From positions 9,209 through 73,208 of the forward strand of contig JANLPQ010000032.1 in the NCBI GenBank assembly GCA_031367325.1: 64,000 nt of DNA, written 5' to 3'. Both the position numbers and the translations under genes were made by a program. This document shows positions 26,196 through 33,787 of the stretch, piece after piece. This DNA comes from JAAFIP01 sp031367325 (lineage in GTDB: Bacteria > Pseudomonadota > Gammaproteobacteria > Burkholderiales > Burkholderiaceae_C). Under the pieces are notes generated by a model. The model searched no databases. It was not told where the DNA came from and saw only the letters and a program-made list of their open reading frames with translations. The stretch's first letter is position 1. Each line of letters begins with the position of its first letter.

Positions 26196-26596
26196 TCACC
26201 GTGGACTCCAGCGTGTGGATTGACTATTTCAACGGCACGCAAACCCCACAAACGCTGCAGCTAGATGCTGTGCTGGACGACTCAAGCCACGACCTGGTGG
26301 TGCTGGACGTGGTGCTGATGGAGGTGCTGCGCGGCTATCGCCATGAGCGTGAATGGCAGCTAGCTAACAATACCCTTTCTGCGCTGCCGGTGATGACGGC
26401 AGGCGGCACCGAAATAGCACGCGCAGCAGCAGGCATATACCGCCAATTGCGTTCAGTGGGTGTTACGGTGCGCAGCAGCATTGACCTGCTGGTGGGCGCT
26501 TGGTGCATTAAGCAAGACTGCGCGCTGATTCATAACGACCGTGATTTTGCGCCCATGCAGCAGCACCACGGTTTGCCAGTTTTAGGTGGTATGTAG
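26192..26596 (+). CDS. vapC: VapC-family PIN-domain toxin ribonuclease
   Basis: PIN-domain ribonuclease toxin, 134 residues. The acidic metal-binding residues are all present: Asp5 in TVDSSVWID, Glu44 in LMEVLRG, Asp98 in SSIDLLVGAW and Asp116 in HNDRDF. It should therefore be active, unlike the degraded copy at 50.8 kb. It is translated from GTG overlapping the antitoxin stop. Confidence 0.9.
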   Translation: MITVDSSVWIDYFNGTQTPQTLQLDAVLDDSSHDLVVLDVVLMEVLRGYRHEREWQLANNTLSALPVMTAGGTEIARAAAGIYRQLRSVGVTVRSSIDLLVGAWCIKQDCALIHNDRDFAPMQQHHGLPVLGGM

Positions 26597-26597
26597 C

Positions 26598-27107
26598 ATG
26601 CACGCAATTGACCATTTCTGCATGTTGGCGCGCTACAACGTGTGGGCCACGCAGCGCTTGCTAGCGGCGATAGACACACTAGACGATGCGGCTTACCACA
26701 AAGATGCAGGGCTATTTTTCAAATCTATCCACGGCACGCTGAACCACATGCTGGTGGGCGAGCATTTACTGTGGTACCCGCGATTTGCTAAAGGCATTTC
26801 GCCGAAATTAGCATTGGACATGGAAGCCGAGCCCGTGCGAGAGCGGCTCGGGCAAGCGCTAAAAGGCGGCGCTGGGAATTGGCAGCCATTGATTAAGTCA
26901 TGGCCTATCGAACGCTTTGATGGCAAGCTGGGCTACACCACCAGCAACGGCCAAGCTATGTCACTGCCTTTCGCTGCCACGCTGGGCCACGTTTTTAACC
27001 ACGGCACCCACCATCGCGGGCAGATCACAGCGGCATTGACAGCGCTGGGCCAGCCTTGTCCAGTGCTGGATTTGGTTTTCATGTTGCAAGAGGACAGCAA
27101 AGCATGA
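26598..27107 (+). CDS. DinB-family protein
   Basis: Four-helix-bundle protein of the DinB/YfiT superfamily, 169 residues, probably a metal- and thiol-dependent enzyme of unknown substrate. The presumed metal His residues are in SIHGTLNHMLVGEHLLW and in the C-terminal HVFNHGTHHRGQ motif. The ATG at 26598 is preferred over the GTG at 26586, because MHAIDHFCMLARYNVWA is the family start. The stop overlaps the next ATG (ATGA), so it is translationally coupled to liuC. Confidence 0.9.
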   Translation: MHAIDHFCMLARYNVWATQRLLAAIDTLDDAAYHKDAGLFFKSIHGTLNHMLVGEHLLWYPRFAKGISPKLALDMEAEPVRERLGQALKGGAGNWQPLIKSWPIERFDGKLGYTTSNGQAMSLPFAATLGHVFNHGTHHRGQITAALTALGQPCPVLDLVFMLQEDSKA

Positions 27108-27889
27108 GCAACACCTTGGCCATCGCTGAGCCGTCACGCTACATCGCGCAAATCACCATGTCGCGCCCCGATGTGCGCAACGCTTTTAACGACGAAATGA
27201 TCACCGAGCTAACGCAGGCTTTCACCCAGCTAGGCGCGCGCGACGACGTGCGTTGCATCGTGCTGGCTGCCCAAGGCCCAGCGTTTTGCGCAGGTGCCGA
27301 CCTGAACTGGATGCGCAAGATGGCCGATTATTCGACGGACGAAAATCTGGCCGACGCTGTCAAGCTAGCCGAGATGCTGCGTGTGATGTACGAATGCCCT
27401 AAACCCACCGTGGCGCGCGTGCAAGGCGATGTGGTGGCAGGCGGCATGGGCCTCGTGGCGGCTTGTGACATTGCAGTGTCAACGGACAGTGTTAACTTCT
27501 GCTTAAGCGAAGTGAGGCTAGGGTTGATCCCTGCCACCATCAGTCCGTATGTTATCCGTGCCATGGGCGCACGCGCAGCGCACCGCTACTTTTTAACTGC
27601 AGAACGGTTTAACGCATTGGAAGCCTTGCGCATAGGCTTTGTGCACGAGGTGGTGCCTGCAGACCAGCTAGACCTTAAAGTGGGTGAGATTACGGCTGCG
27701 CTGTGCAGCGCCAGCCCGAATGCGGTAAAGGTGTGCAAAAAGCTAGTGCAAGAGGTGGCAAACAGTGAAATCAGTCAACGCCTCATCGCGCAAACCGTAG
27801 CGGGTATTGCCGACATACGTTCTAGCGCGCAGGGCAAAGAAGGCGTATCGTCATTTTTGCAAAAACGCAAACCTAGTTGGTTGAATTGA
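27104..27889 (+). CDS. liuC: Methylglutaconyl-CoA hydratase (enoyl-CoA hydratase family)
   Basis: Crotonase-fold enzyme that hydrates 3-methylglutaconyl-CoA to HMG-CoA in the leucine pathway. 261 residues. The oxyanion hole segments are FCAGADLNWMRKM and VQGDVVAGGMGLVAACDIAV, and LSEVRLGLIPATISPYV carries the catalytic Glu. Assignment as LiuC instead of a general enoyl-CoA hydratase rests on location between the mccB and mccA genes. It overlaps dinB by four bases. Confidence 0.9.
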   Translation: MSNTLAIAEPSRYIAQITMSRPDVRNAFNDEMITELTQAFTQLGARDDVRCIVLAAQGPAFCAGADLNWMRKMADYSTDENLADAVKLAEMLRVMYECPKPTVARVQGDVVAGGMGLVAACDIAVSTDSVNFCLSEVRLGLIPATISPYVIRAMGARAAHRYFLTAERFNALEALRIGFVHEVVPADQLDLKVGEITAALCSASPNAVKVCKKLVQEVANSEISQRLIAQTVAGIADIRSSAQGKEGVSSFLQKRKPSWLN

Positions 27890-27935
27890 GTCAACTAGCC
27901 ACCGCCAAGTCACACCGATTTAAGAAGGAGCCCCT

Positions 27936-28640
27936 ATGGATAACATTCTTCCCTACCTTCAGCAACTGATGGCTAATCTGTTTAGCAGCAGCGGCGACGT
28001 GGCTGGCTCTGCAGGCAAAGTAATAGGCGCCATGGACATGGCAGGCTTGGCCGCGCTGGCGGCAGCACTGGGCTGGGCTAGCGGTATTCGTTTGTATTTG
28101 GTGGTTTTCTTAACCGGCATGGCGGGCTACTTTGGATTTATCCCCTTGCCTAGTGGTTTGCATGTGCTGCAGCACCCGGCCATGTTGGCAGGTAGCGGAG
28201 CCATGTTATTTGTTGAATTTTTTGCTGACAAAATTCCCGGAGTCGATACGCTGTGGGATATGGTGCACACCGTTATTCGCGTGCCTGCAGGTGCGGCACT
28301 AGCGGCTGGTGTGTTTGGGGCCGACAGCGCCACTATGGGCATGGTGGCTGGCCTGCTGGGCGGCACGCTGGCTGCCACTTCGCATGCTACCAAGCTGACG
28401 ACACGCGCCGCTATCAACACATCACCCGAACCCTTTAGCAACATCGCCATGAGCTTGGTAGAAGAGGGCGGTGTAATGGGCATGTTGTGGCTGGCTACCA
28501 ATTACCCTATTACGTTTGGCGTGGTGCTGTGCATCGTGCTGGTTCTGTCGGTGGCTTTGATCGTGGTGTTGCTCAAATTCCTTAAAGCCATAGTGCGCCG
28601 CATCTCCGAGTTTTTCTCTGGTAATCCAAGGACAGCCTAA
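27936..28640 (+). CDS. DUF4126 family membrane protein
   Basis: Inner-membrane protein of unknown function, 234 residues with about five hydrophobic segments. Family features are ALGWASGIRLYLVVFLTGMAG near residues 42-62, ADKIPGVDTLWDMVHTVIR, and LVEEGGVM. A good ribosome binding site (AAGGAG) precedes the ATG at 27936. It sits between liuC and mccA with its stop directly adjoining the mccA start, so it is co-transcribed with the leucine genes. Whether it has a role in that pathway is not known. Confidence 0.85.
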   Translation: MDNILPYLQQLMANLFSSSGDVAGSAGKVIGAMDMAGLAALAAALGWASGIRLYLVVFLTGMAGYFGFIPLPSGLHVLQHPAMLAGSGAMLFVEFFADKIPGVDTLWDMVHTVIRVPAGAALAAGVFGADSATMGMVAGLLGGTLAATSHATKLTTRAAINTSPEPFSNIAMSLVEEGGVMGMLWLATNYPITFGVVLCIVLVLSVALIVVLLKFLKAIVRRISEFFSGNPRTA

Positions 28641-30740
28641 ATGTTTAGCAAAATACTGATCGCCAATCGCGGCGAAATTGCGTGCCGAGTGGCCGCGACC
28701 TGTGCACGAATGGCTATAAAAACCGTGGCAGTGTATTCCACCGCAGACGCGCAGGCCAAGCATGTGGCAGCATGTGACGAGGCGATGTATATTGGTGTGC
28801 CCAACAGTGATAGCGGCGGCAATGCACCCAAAGACAGTTACCTGCGCTGGCAAGCCATCATTGCAGCGGCGCAGGCTACAGGTGCGCAGGCTATTCATCC
28901 GGGCTACGGATTTTTAAGTGAAAACGAAGAGTTTGCACAGGCCTGTGCCGACGCAGGCCTCGTATTCATCGGCCCGCCACCCTCGGCCATCAAGGCCATG
29001 GGCCTCAAGGCCGAGTCTAAGCAACTGATGGAAAAGGCGGGCGTGCCCCTGGTGCCCGGATACCATGGGGCTAACCAAGACGCTGCGCTGTTGCAAAAAG
29101 AAGCTGACCGCATAGGCTACCCCGTGCTGATCAAAGCCAGCGCTGGCGGTGGCGGCAAAGGCATGCGGGCGGTGGAAAAATCTGAAGACTTTGACGCTGC
29201 GCTGCAAAGCTGCAAACGTGAGGCGATCAATAGTTTTGGCGACGACGCGGTACTGATAGAGAAGTACGTGCAGCGCCCGCGCCATATTGAAATTCAGATA
29301 TTTGGTGATGCGCATGGCAACTACGTGTACTTGTTTGAGCGCGATTGCAGCGTGCAACGTCGCCATCAAAAAGTACTGGAAGAAGCGCCCGCCCCCGGCA
29401 TGACGCAGGCCATACGCGAGCAGATGGGTGCGGCGGCAGTAGCGGCTGCTAAATCAGTTAACTACCAAGGCGCAGGCACGGTAGAGTTTATCGTCGAGCA
29501 ACTAGATGGACGACCCAACGCAGGGCCGCCCCAAGGCGGGTCAGCCCCCATGGGGGGCAGCGCAGCACACGCAGTGGCAAGCGTGGGGGCTCGTTTCTTC
29601 TTTATGGAGATGAATACGCGCCTGCAGGTGGAGCACCCGGTGACCGAGGCCATTACAGGTTTAGATCTGGTGGAGTGGCAGCTGCGTGTAGCCTCAGGCG
29701 AAAAATTGCCTTTGCAACAAAGCGATTTGCGCATCACAGGCCACGCTATTGAAGCACGCATTTGCGCAGAGAACCCCGACAATAACTTTTTGCCAGCCAC
29801 TGGCACGCTGCAGGTGTACGCCAAACCAGCGCACACTGCGTTTGAAAGATCAGACCTGCGAATTGACGACGGCGTGCGCCAGGGTGACGCCATATCGCCC
29901 TTCTATGATTCGATGATCGCCAAGCTGATCGTGCACGGCACAACCCGTGCAGAAGCTTTGGCCAAGATGGACAAAGCCTTGGCGCAAACACATATCGTCG
30001 GTTTGCATACCAATGTGCAGTTCTTACGCCACGTAGTACAAAGCCCATCGTTCGTTACAGCCAACTTAGACACTGCGCTGATTCCGCGCGAAGAAAAAGT
30101 GCTGTTTCATCAAGAAAAAGTAGGTGTAACCCAAGCAGTATGTGCTCAAGTAGCTCATATATTAATAGCAGAGCGCGCTGCACAAAACACTGATCTGTTT
30201 AGTCAGCGCGATGGCTGGCGTGCGTTTGGCACCCACACGCGGCGCTTTCAGCTAGAGTTTCATAACCAGCCTGTGCAGGTTGAGCTGACCTACCTACACG
30301 ACGGTGCGCTGCATTTGCGCGCAGGGAACGCTAGTGGTGCGTTTAGCTTTGCGCAGCAAGCCAGTGGTGCGGTGAGCGTGGATTTTTCAGAACAGCGTTT
30401 TGATGCGTATTGTCATGCTATTTCAGTGCCGAAAGGCCAAGAAACCCATGTATTTACTGCTCAAGCAGCTACTAAAATTATAGTAATTGACCATTTTTTG
30501 CAGCTTGCCGATAGCTCTACCGCGGCGGGCCGCTTAACCGCACCCATGCCCGGCAAGGTCGTATCGTTTGCTGTGAAGTCAGGCGACAAGGTCAAAAAAG
30601 GCCAAACGCTGGCTGTTATGGAAGCCATGAAAATGGAGCACACCATCGCCGCGCCCAAAGATGGTCAGGTGGCTGAGCTGTTGTACGCACCGGGCGACCA
30701 AGTGGCTGAGGGCGTTGAACTGTTAACTTTGGCAGCCTGA
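28641..30740 (+). CDS. liuD: Methylcrotonyl-CoA carboxylase alpha (biotin) subunit
   Basis: Biotin carboxylase plus biotin carrier, 699 residues. The N-terminal domain begins KILIANRGEIACRV; ATP-grasp marks are KASAGGGGKGMRAV, ERDCSVQRRHQK and MEMNTRLQVEHPVTEAITG. The C-terminal carrier domain has the biotin-attachment motif VMEAMKMEH. Three repeats lie within the gene: a GGSAP-type repeat just before the EMNTRLQVEHP motif (29522-29590), and two dispersed hairpin repeats in the region between the carboxylase and carrier domains (30124-30170 and 30434-30488). All are in frame. It works with the liuB product; HCO3- is the carboxyl donor. Confidence 0.96.
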   Translation: MFSKILIANRGEIACRVAATCARMAIKTVAVYSTADAQAKHVAACDEAMYIGVPNSDSGGNAPKDSYLRWQAIIAAAQATGAQAIHPGYGFLSENEEFAQACADAGLVFIGPPPSAIKAMGLKAESKQLMEKAGVPLVPGYHGANQDAALLQKEADRIGYPVLIKASAGGGGKGMRAVEKSEDFDAALQSCKREAINSFGDDAVLIEKYVQRPRHIEIQIFGDAHGNYVYLFERDCSVQRRHQKVLEEAPAPGMTQAIREQMGAAAVAAAKSVNYQGAGTVEFIVEQLDGRPNAGPPQGGSAPMGGSAAHAVASVGARFFFMEMNTRLQVEHPVTEAITGLDLVEWQLRVASGEKLPLQQSDLRITGHAIEARICAENPDNNFLPATGTLQVYAKPAHTAFERSDLRIDDGVRQGDAISPFYDSMIAKLIVHGTTRAEALAKMDKALAQTHIVGLHTNVQFLRHVVQSPSFVTANLDTALIPREEKVLFHQEKVGVTQAVCAQVAHILIAERAAQNTDLFSQRDGWRAFGTHTRRFQLEFHNQPVQVELTYLHDGALHLRAGNASGAFSFAQQASGAVSVDFSEQRFDAYCHAISVPKGQETHVFTAQAATKIIVIDHFLQLADSSTAAGRLTAPMPGKVVSFAVKSGDKVKKGQTLAVMEAMKMEHTIAAPKDGQVAELLYAPGDQVAEGVELLTLAA
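29522..29590 (+). repeat. Coding GC-rich repeat (GGSAP type), copy in liuD
   Basis: About 69 bp, translated GPPQGGSAPMGGSAAHAVAS. It lies in the hairpin loop before the ATP-grasp active-site strand, where other biotin carboxylases have only a few residues. Confidence 0.9.
30124..30170 (-). repeat. Dispersed hairpin repeat, copy 7 (diverged, inside liuD)
   Basis: Diverged copy: GTAACCCAAG, TGCTCAAGTAGCT and ATTAATAG remain in order. Translated VTQAVCAQVAHILIA. Confidence 0.6.
30434..30488 (-). repeat. Dispersed hairpin repeat, copy 8 (inside liuD)
   Basis: Reverse copy with the core ACTGCTCAAGCAGCTACTAA, translated HVFTAQAATKIIVID in the same frame as the liuB copy. Confidence 0.8.
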
Positions 30741-30818
30741 GCCTTAGGTGCTTAAACCTAAGGCGTTTAAAACTAATGCGTCTAGCTTAGACCGGCTTTA
30801 TTCCTACAGATTGACCAC

Positions 30819-31751
30819 ATGCAGATTACTTTTTGTTGTACCGACTCTAAACCTGAGCCGTGGCTAGTCGGTTTGCGCTCAGTGCTGCTAGATTTACACG
30901 TTCAGGCTGATGTGTCGCTGTGGCAGCCCGGCGCACCGCAGGCAGATTATGCGGTGGTGTGGGCACCACCGCAGCAGTTTTTTGATGAGCAGCCTGCGCT
31001 TAAAGCAGTTTTTAACACGGGCGCAGGCGTAGATGCGTTGCTCAAGCTACGCGTGTCTGCGCATACGCAAATCATTCGCTTAGATGATGCAGGCATGTCG
31101 GTGCAAATGGCCGAGTATGTGTGCCATGCCACTATCCGCCATTTCCGCGAGTTTGACGCGTACGAGTCCGATGTGCACGCTGGAAAGTGGTCGTTTCGCA
31201 AGCCGCGCAGCCGCGCTGATTTTCCTGTCGGTGTTCTAGGCTTGGGTGTGCTGGGTCAGCGTGTCGCTAAGTCACTCAGGGTGTTTGATTTCAGCGTGCA
31301 TGGGTGGAGCCAAACTGCCAAGCAATTAGAGGGCGTGCAGTGCTGGCATGGTGACAGCCAACTAGATGATTTTTTGCGCCACTGCAAAGTGCTGGTGTGC
31401 TTACTGCCACTTACGCCGCAAACTGAAAATTTGTTAAACCAGCGCACGCTGGACCTGTTAAAGCCGGGTGGCTATGTCATCAACGTGGCGCGCGGAGCGC
31501 ATGTGGTGGACGATGATTTAATCGCGCTACTAGACAGTGGCCATCTAGCGGGTGCCACCTTGGACGTGTTTCGCCAAGAGCCGCTGCCTGCCGAGCACGC
31601 TTTTTGGAAACATCCGAAAATAACCATCACGCCCCACACATCTGCACGCACGCTGCGCGATGAAAGCGTTACCCAAATTGTTCGTAAGATAGTTGCTGTA
31701 CACAGCGGCTACACCGTAGCAGGCACGGTAGACAGAGCTAAAGGTTATTGA
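30819..31751 (+). CDS. ghrA: Glyoxylate/hydroxypyruvate reductase A-like 2-hydroxyacid dehydrogenase
   Basis: NAD(P)H-dependent D-isomer-specific 2-hydroxyacid dehydrogenase, 310 residues. The Rossmann motif is GVLGLGVLGQRVAKSL near residues 137-152; the catalytic Arg is in NVARGAHVVDDD, Glu in FRQEPLP and His in ITPHTSA. This pattern and length fit the GhrA group reducing glyoxylate and hydroxypyruvate. The stop overlaps the next gene region, with the HMG-CoA lyase ATG three bases on, so it is co-transcribed with liuE. Confidence 0.88.
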   Translation: MQITFCCTDSKPEPWLVGLRSVLLDLHVQADVSLWQPGAPQADYAVVWAPPQQFFDEQPALKAVFNTGAGVDALLKLRVSAHTQIIRLDDAGMSVQMAEYVCHATIRHFREFDAYESDVHAGKWSFRKPRSRADFPVGVLGLGVLGQRVAKSLRVFDFSVHGWSQTAKQLEGVQCWHGDSQLDDFLRHCKVLVCLLPLTPQTENLLNQRTLDLLKPGGYVINVARGAHVVDDDLIALLDSGHLAGATLDVFRQEPLPAEHAFWKHPKITITPHTSARTLRDESVTQIVRKIVAVHSGYTVAGTVDRAKGY

Positions 31752-31753
31752 AT

Positions 31754-32665
31754 ATGAAGTACCCCGCACAAGTCAAACTGGTAGACGTTGGCCCGCGCGA
31801 CGGCCTGCAAAATGAAAAGCAGGCCGTGCCCACCGAGGTCAAAGTCCAGCTAGTACACATGCTGCAAGACGCAGGTTTAACTGAGATTGAGGTCACCAGC
31901 TTTGTGTCGCCTAAATGGGTGCCGCAAATGGCTGACAACGCGCAAGTGATGGCGGGTGTAAAGCGCAAGGCAGGCGTGCGCTACAGCGTGCTGATACCCA
32001 ATATGCAGGGCTTTGAAGCAGCGCTGGCATCCAAGCCTGACGAGATCGTTGTATTTGCTGCCGCCAGCGAGGCTTTTAGCCAGCGCAACATCAACTGCTC
32101 TATCGCAGAAAGTATCGAGCGCTTTGCACCCGTGGTGGCTGCCGCGCGCGCCGCAGGCATCTACGTGCGCGGCGCGATGAGCTGTACCGTGGGCTGCCCC
32201 TACGAAGGCGAGGTAGCGCCCGAGCGCGTGGGCTACTTGGCAGGCCTGATGGCGGACATCGGCGTGCAGCACATTGGTGTAGCCGACACCATTGGCGTAG
32301 GCACGCCGCGCAAGGTGCAAGCTGCTATGGAAGCTACGTTAAAACACTACCACATTAACGACATATCAGGCCACTTTCACGACACCTACGGCCAAGCGTT
32401 GGCCAACACGCTTATCGCGTTAGAGATGGGTGTGTGGCAGTTTGATGCGTCGGTGGCGGGCCTGGGCGGTTGCCCGTACGCCAAAGGCGCTACAGGTAAC
32501 GTAGCCACGGAAGACGTGGTTTACATGCTGCACGGCATGGGTATTGGCACTGGCATAGACTTGGACAAACTTATCGACGCTGGCAAGTTCATCAGCGACC
32601 ATTTGCAGCGCAAGCCGCAGTCGCGCGCGGCTACCGCGCTGCTTAATAAACGTGCTGAAATCTAA
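31754..32665 (+). CDS. liuE: Hydroxymethylglutaryl-CoA lyase
   Basis: Cleaves HMG-CoA to acetyl-CoA and acetoacetate, the last step of leucine degradation. 303 residues, TIM barrel. Motifs are VDVGPRDGLQNEK at the N terminus (metal Asp and catalytic Arg), EVTSFVSPKWVPQMAD, HFHDTYGQALAN with the metal His pair, and GLGGCPYAKGATGNVATEDV, which contains the catalytic Cys signature of HMG-CoA lyases. The ATG at 31754 is preferred to the TTG at 31748. Confidence 0.96.
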   Translation: MKYPAQVKLVDVGPRDGLQNEKQAVPTEVKVQLVHMLQDAGLTEIEVTSFVSPKWVPQMADNAQVMAGVKRKAGVRYSVLIPNMQGFEAALASKPDEIVVFAAASEAFSQRNINCSIAESIERFAPVVAAARAAGIYVRGAMSCTVGCPYEGEVAPERVGYLAGLMADIGVQHIGVADTIGVGTPRKVQAAMEATLKHYHINDISGHFHDTYGQALANTLIALEMGVWQFDASVAGLGGCPYAKGATGNVATEDVVYMLHGMGIGTGIDLDKLIDAGKFISDHLQRKPQSRAATALLNKRAEI

Positions 32666-32673
32666 AGTACATC

Positions 32674-32722
32674 ACTATTAATTTAATAGCTGCTTGAGCA
32701 GGTTCTACGGCCTAGAAGCACT
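32674..32722 (+). repeat. Dispersed hairpin repeat, copy 9 (intergenic, best match to consensus)
   Basis: Shows all three stems: CTATT/AATAG, CTGCT/AGCAG and TTCTA/TAGAA. It lies between liuE and the DUF1289 gene. Confidence 0.9.
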
Positions 32723-32736
32723 AAAACACTTAAAAA

Positions 32737-32967
32737 ATGACCACTGTAACCTCACCTTGTATCTCACTGTGCCAAATGCATGAAACCACAGGTTTGTGCA
32801 AAGGCTGCTGGCGTACGATAGACGAAATCGTGGCGTGGAGCAGTGCTAGCGATGCCGTTAAACAGCAAGTGTGGGTGCAGATTGCGCAGCGCAAAGCCAG
32901 CGTAGGCGTCGGCAGCGCTGCGATGACGCAGCCCAACGCACCAGCCAACATACAGCACAACGTGTAA
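32737..32967 (+). CDS. DUF1289 small protein
   Basis: Small Cys-rich protein of 76 residues. The first 35 residues hold the DUF1289 pattern SPCISLCQMHETTGLCKGCW, with four Cys that probably bind a metal, and then RTIDEIVAWSS. The function of the family is not known. The tail after residue 55 is not conserved-looking. Confidence 0.85.
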   Translation: MTTVTSPCISLCQMHETTGLCKGCWRTIDEIVAWSSASDAVKQQVWVQIAQRKASVGVGSAAMTQPNAPANIQHNV

Positions 32968-33002
32968 AACTAGACGCAAATTTAGCCAGCAGCCTTAGCT
33001 TT

Positions 33003-33647
33003 ATGAAGCACATCACCTTTTACTTTGACTTCATCTCTCCCTATGCTTACCTTGCGTTTGAGCGTTTGCCTCTTGCCCTGCAAGGCTTGAGCTACCAAGT
33101 TACCTACAAGCCCGTGTTATTTGCCGCTATGCTGAACCACTATGGCCAGCTCGGCCCGGCAGAAATTGCGCCCAAGCGTACGTGGACCTACCGCCAAATG
33201 CAGTGGCTGGCCCGCGAACACGGCATTGCGTTGCAAGCACCTGCCAGCCATCCTTTTAACCCCATCAGCTTGCTGCGCTTAGCGCTGGCCTGCGGTGCAG
33301 ATGGGGTATGCAACCGCTACGTGACCGAGACCATTTTTCGCCACGTGTGGACCAGCGGGCAAGAGGCTGGCGATACCGCAAGATTGGCCGCATTAACAGC
33401 CCAGTTAAAACCCCAGCGCGCTATCAACGACGAGGCTGTGAAGCTAGAGCTAAAAGCCAACACCGACGCAGCCATTGCGGCAGGTGTATTTGGCGTGCCT
33501 AGCATGCAAGTGGGCAACGATGTGTTCTGGGGCTTGGATGCGTTGCCGATGTTGCGCCAACGCCTCATAAATGATCCGTGGTTCAGTCAATCAGATTGGT
33601 GCAATGCATCGGGGTTACCCGTAGGTGTGCATCGTAAATCCACATAA
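33003..33647 (+). CDS. 2-hydroxychromene-2-carboxylate isomerase (DsbA-like, kappa-GST type)
   Basis: Thioredoxin-fold protein of the HCCA-isomerase/kappa glutathione transferase family, 214 residues. The N terminus ITFYFDFISPYAYLAFERL has the FISPYAY active-site region with Ser as catalytic residue in place of the Cys pair of DsbA, and GVFGVPSMQVGNDVFWG is the cis-Pro region. Naphthalene catabolism is the classical role, but in this genomic setting the substrate is unknown. The start at 33003 matches the family and lies 35 bases after the DUF1289 stop. Confidence 0.85.
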   Translation: MKHITFYFDFISPYAYLAFERLPLALQGLSYQVTYKPVLFAAMLNHYGQLGPAEIAPKRTWTYRQMQWLAREHGIALQAPASHPFNPISLLRLALACGADGVCNRYVTETIFRHVWTSGQEAGDTARLAALTAQLKPQRAINDEAVKLELKANTDAAIAAGVFGVPSMQVGNDVFWGLDALPMLRQRLINDPWFSQSDWCNASGLPVGVHRKST

Positions 33648-33787
33648 CGAAAAAAAAGTCAAGGGTTGCTACTGATCTTGTAAGAAGTTGCAAAGTTTCA
33701 TGTCAGGGCAGGGTCAGTGCCTCGCAGGATATTCAGGTCTTCGCATTCCGTCGGAATGTGACTTATTTCATTGAGGAGACTTGTCTT

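Noticed and set aside
30741..30764. Hairpin GCCTTAGGT/ACCTAAGGC after liuD as a terminator
   Set aside because: The stem is perfect but no T-tract follows, so I do not call it a terminator.
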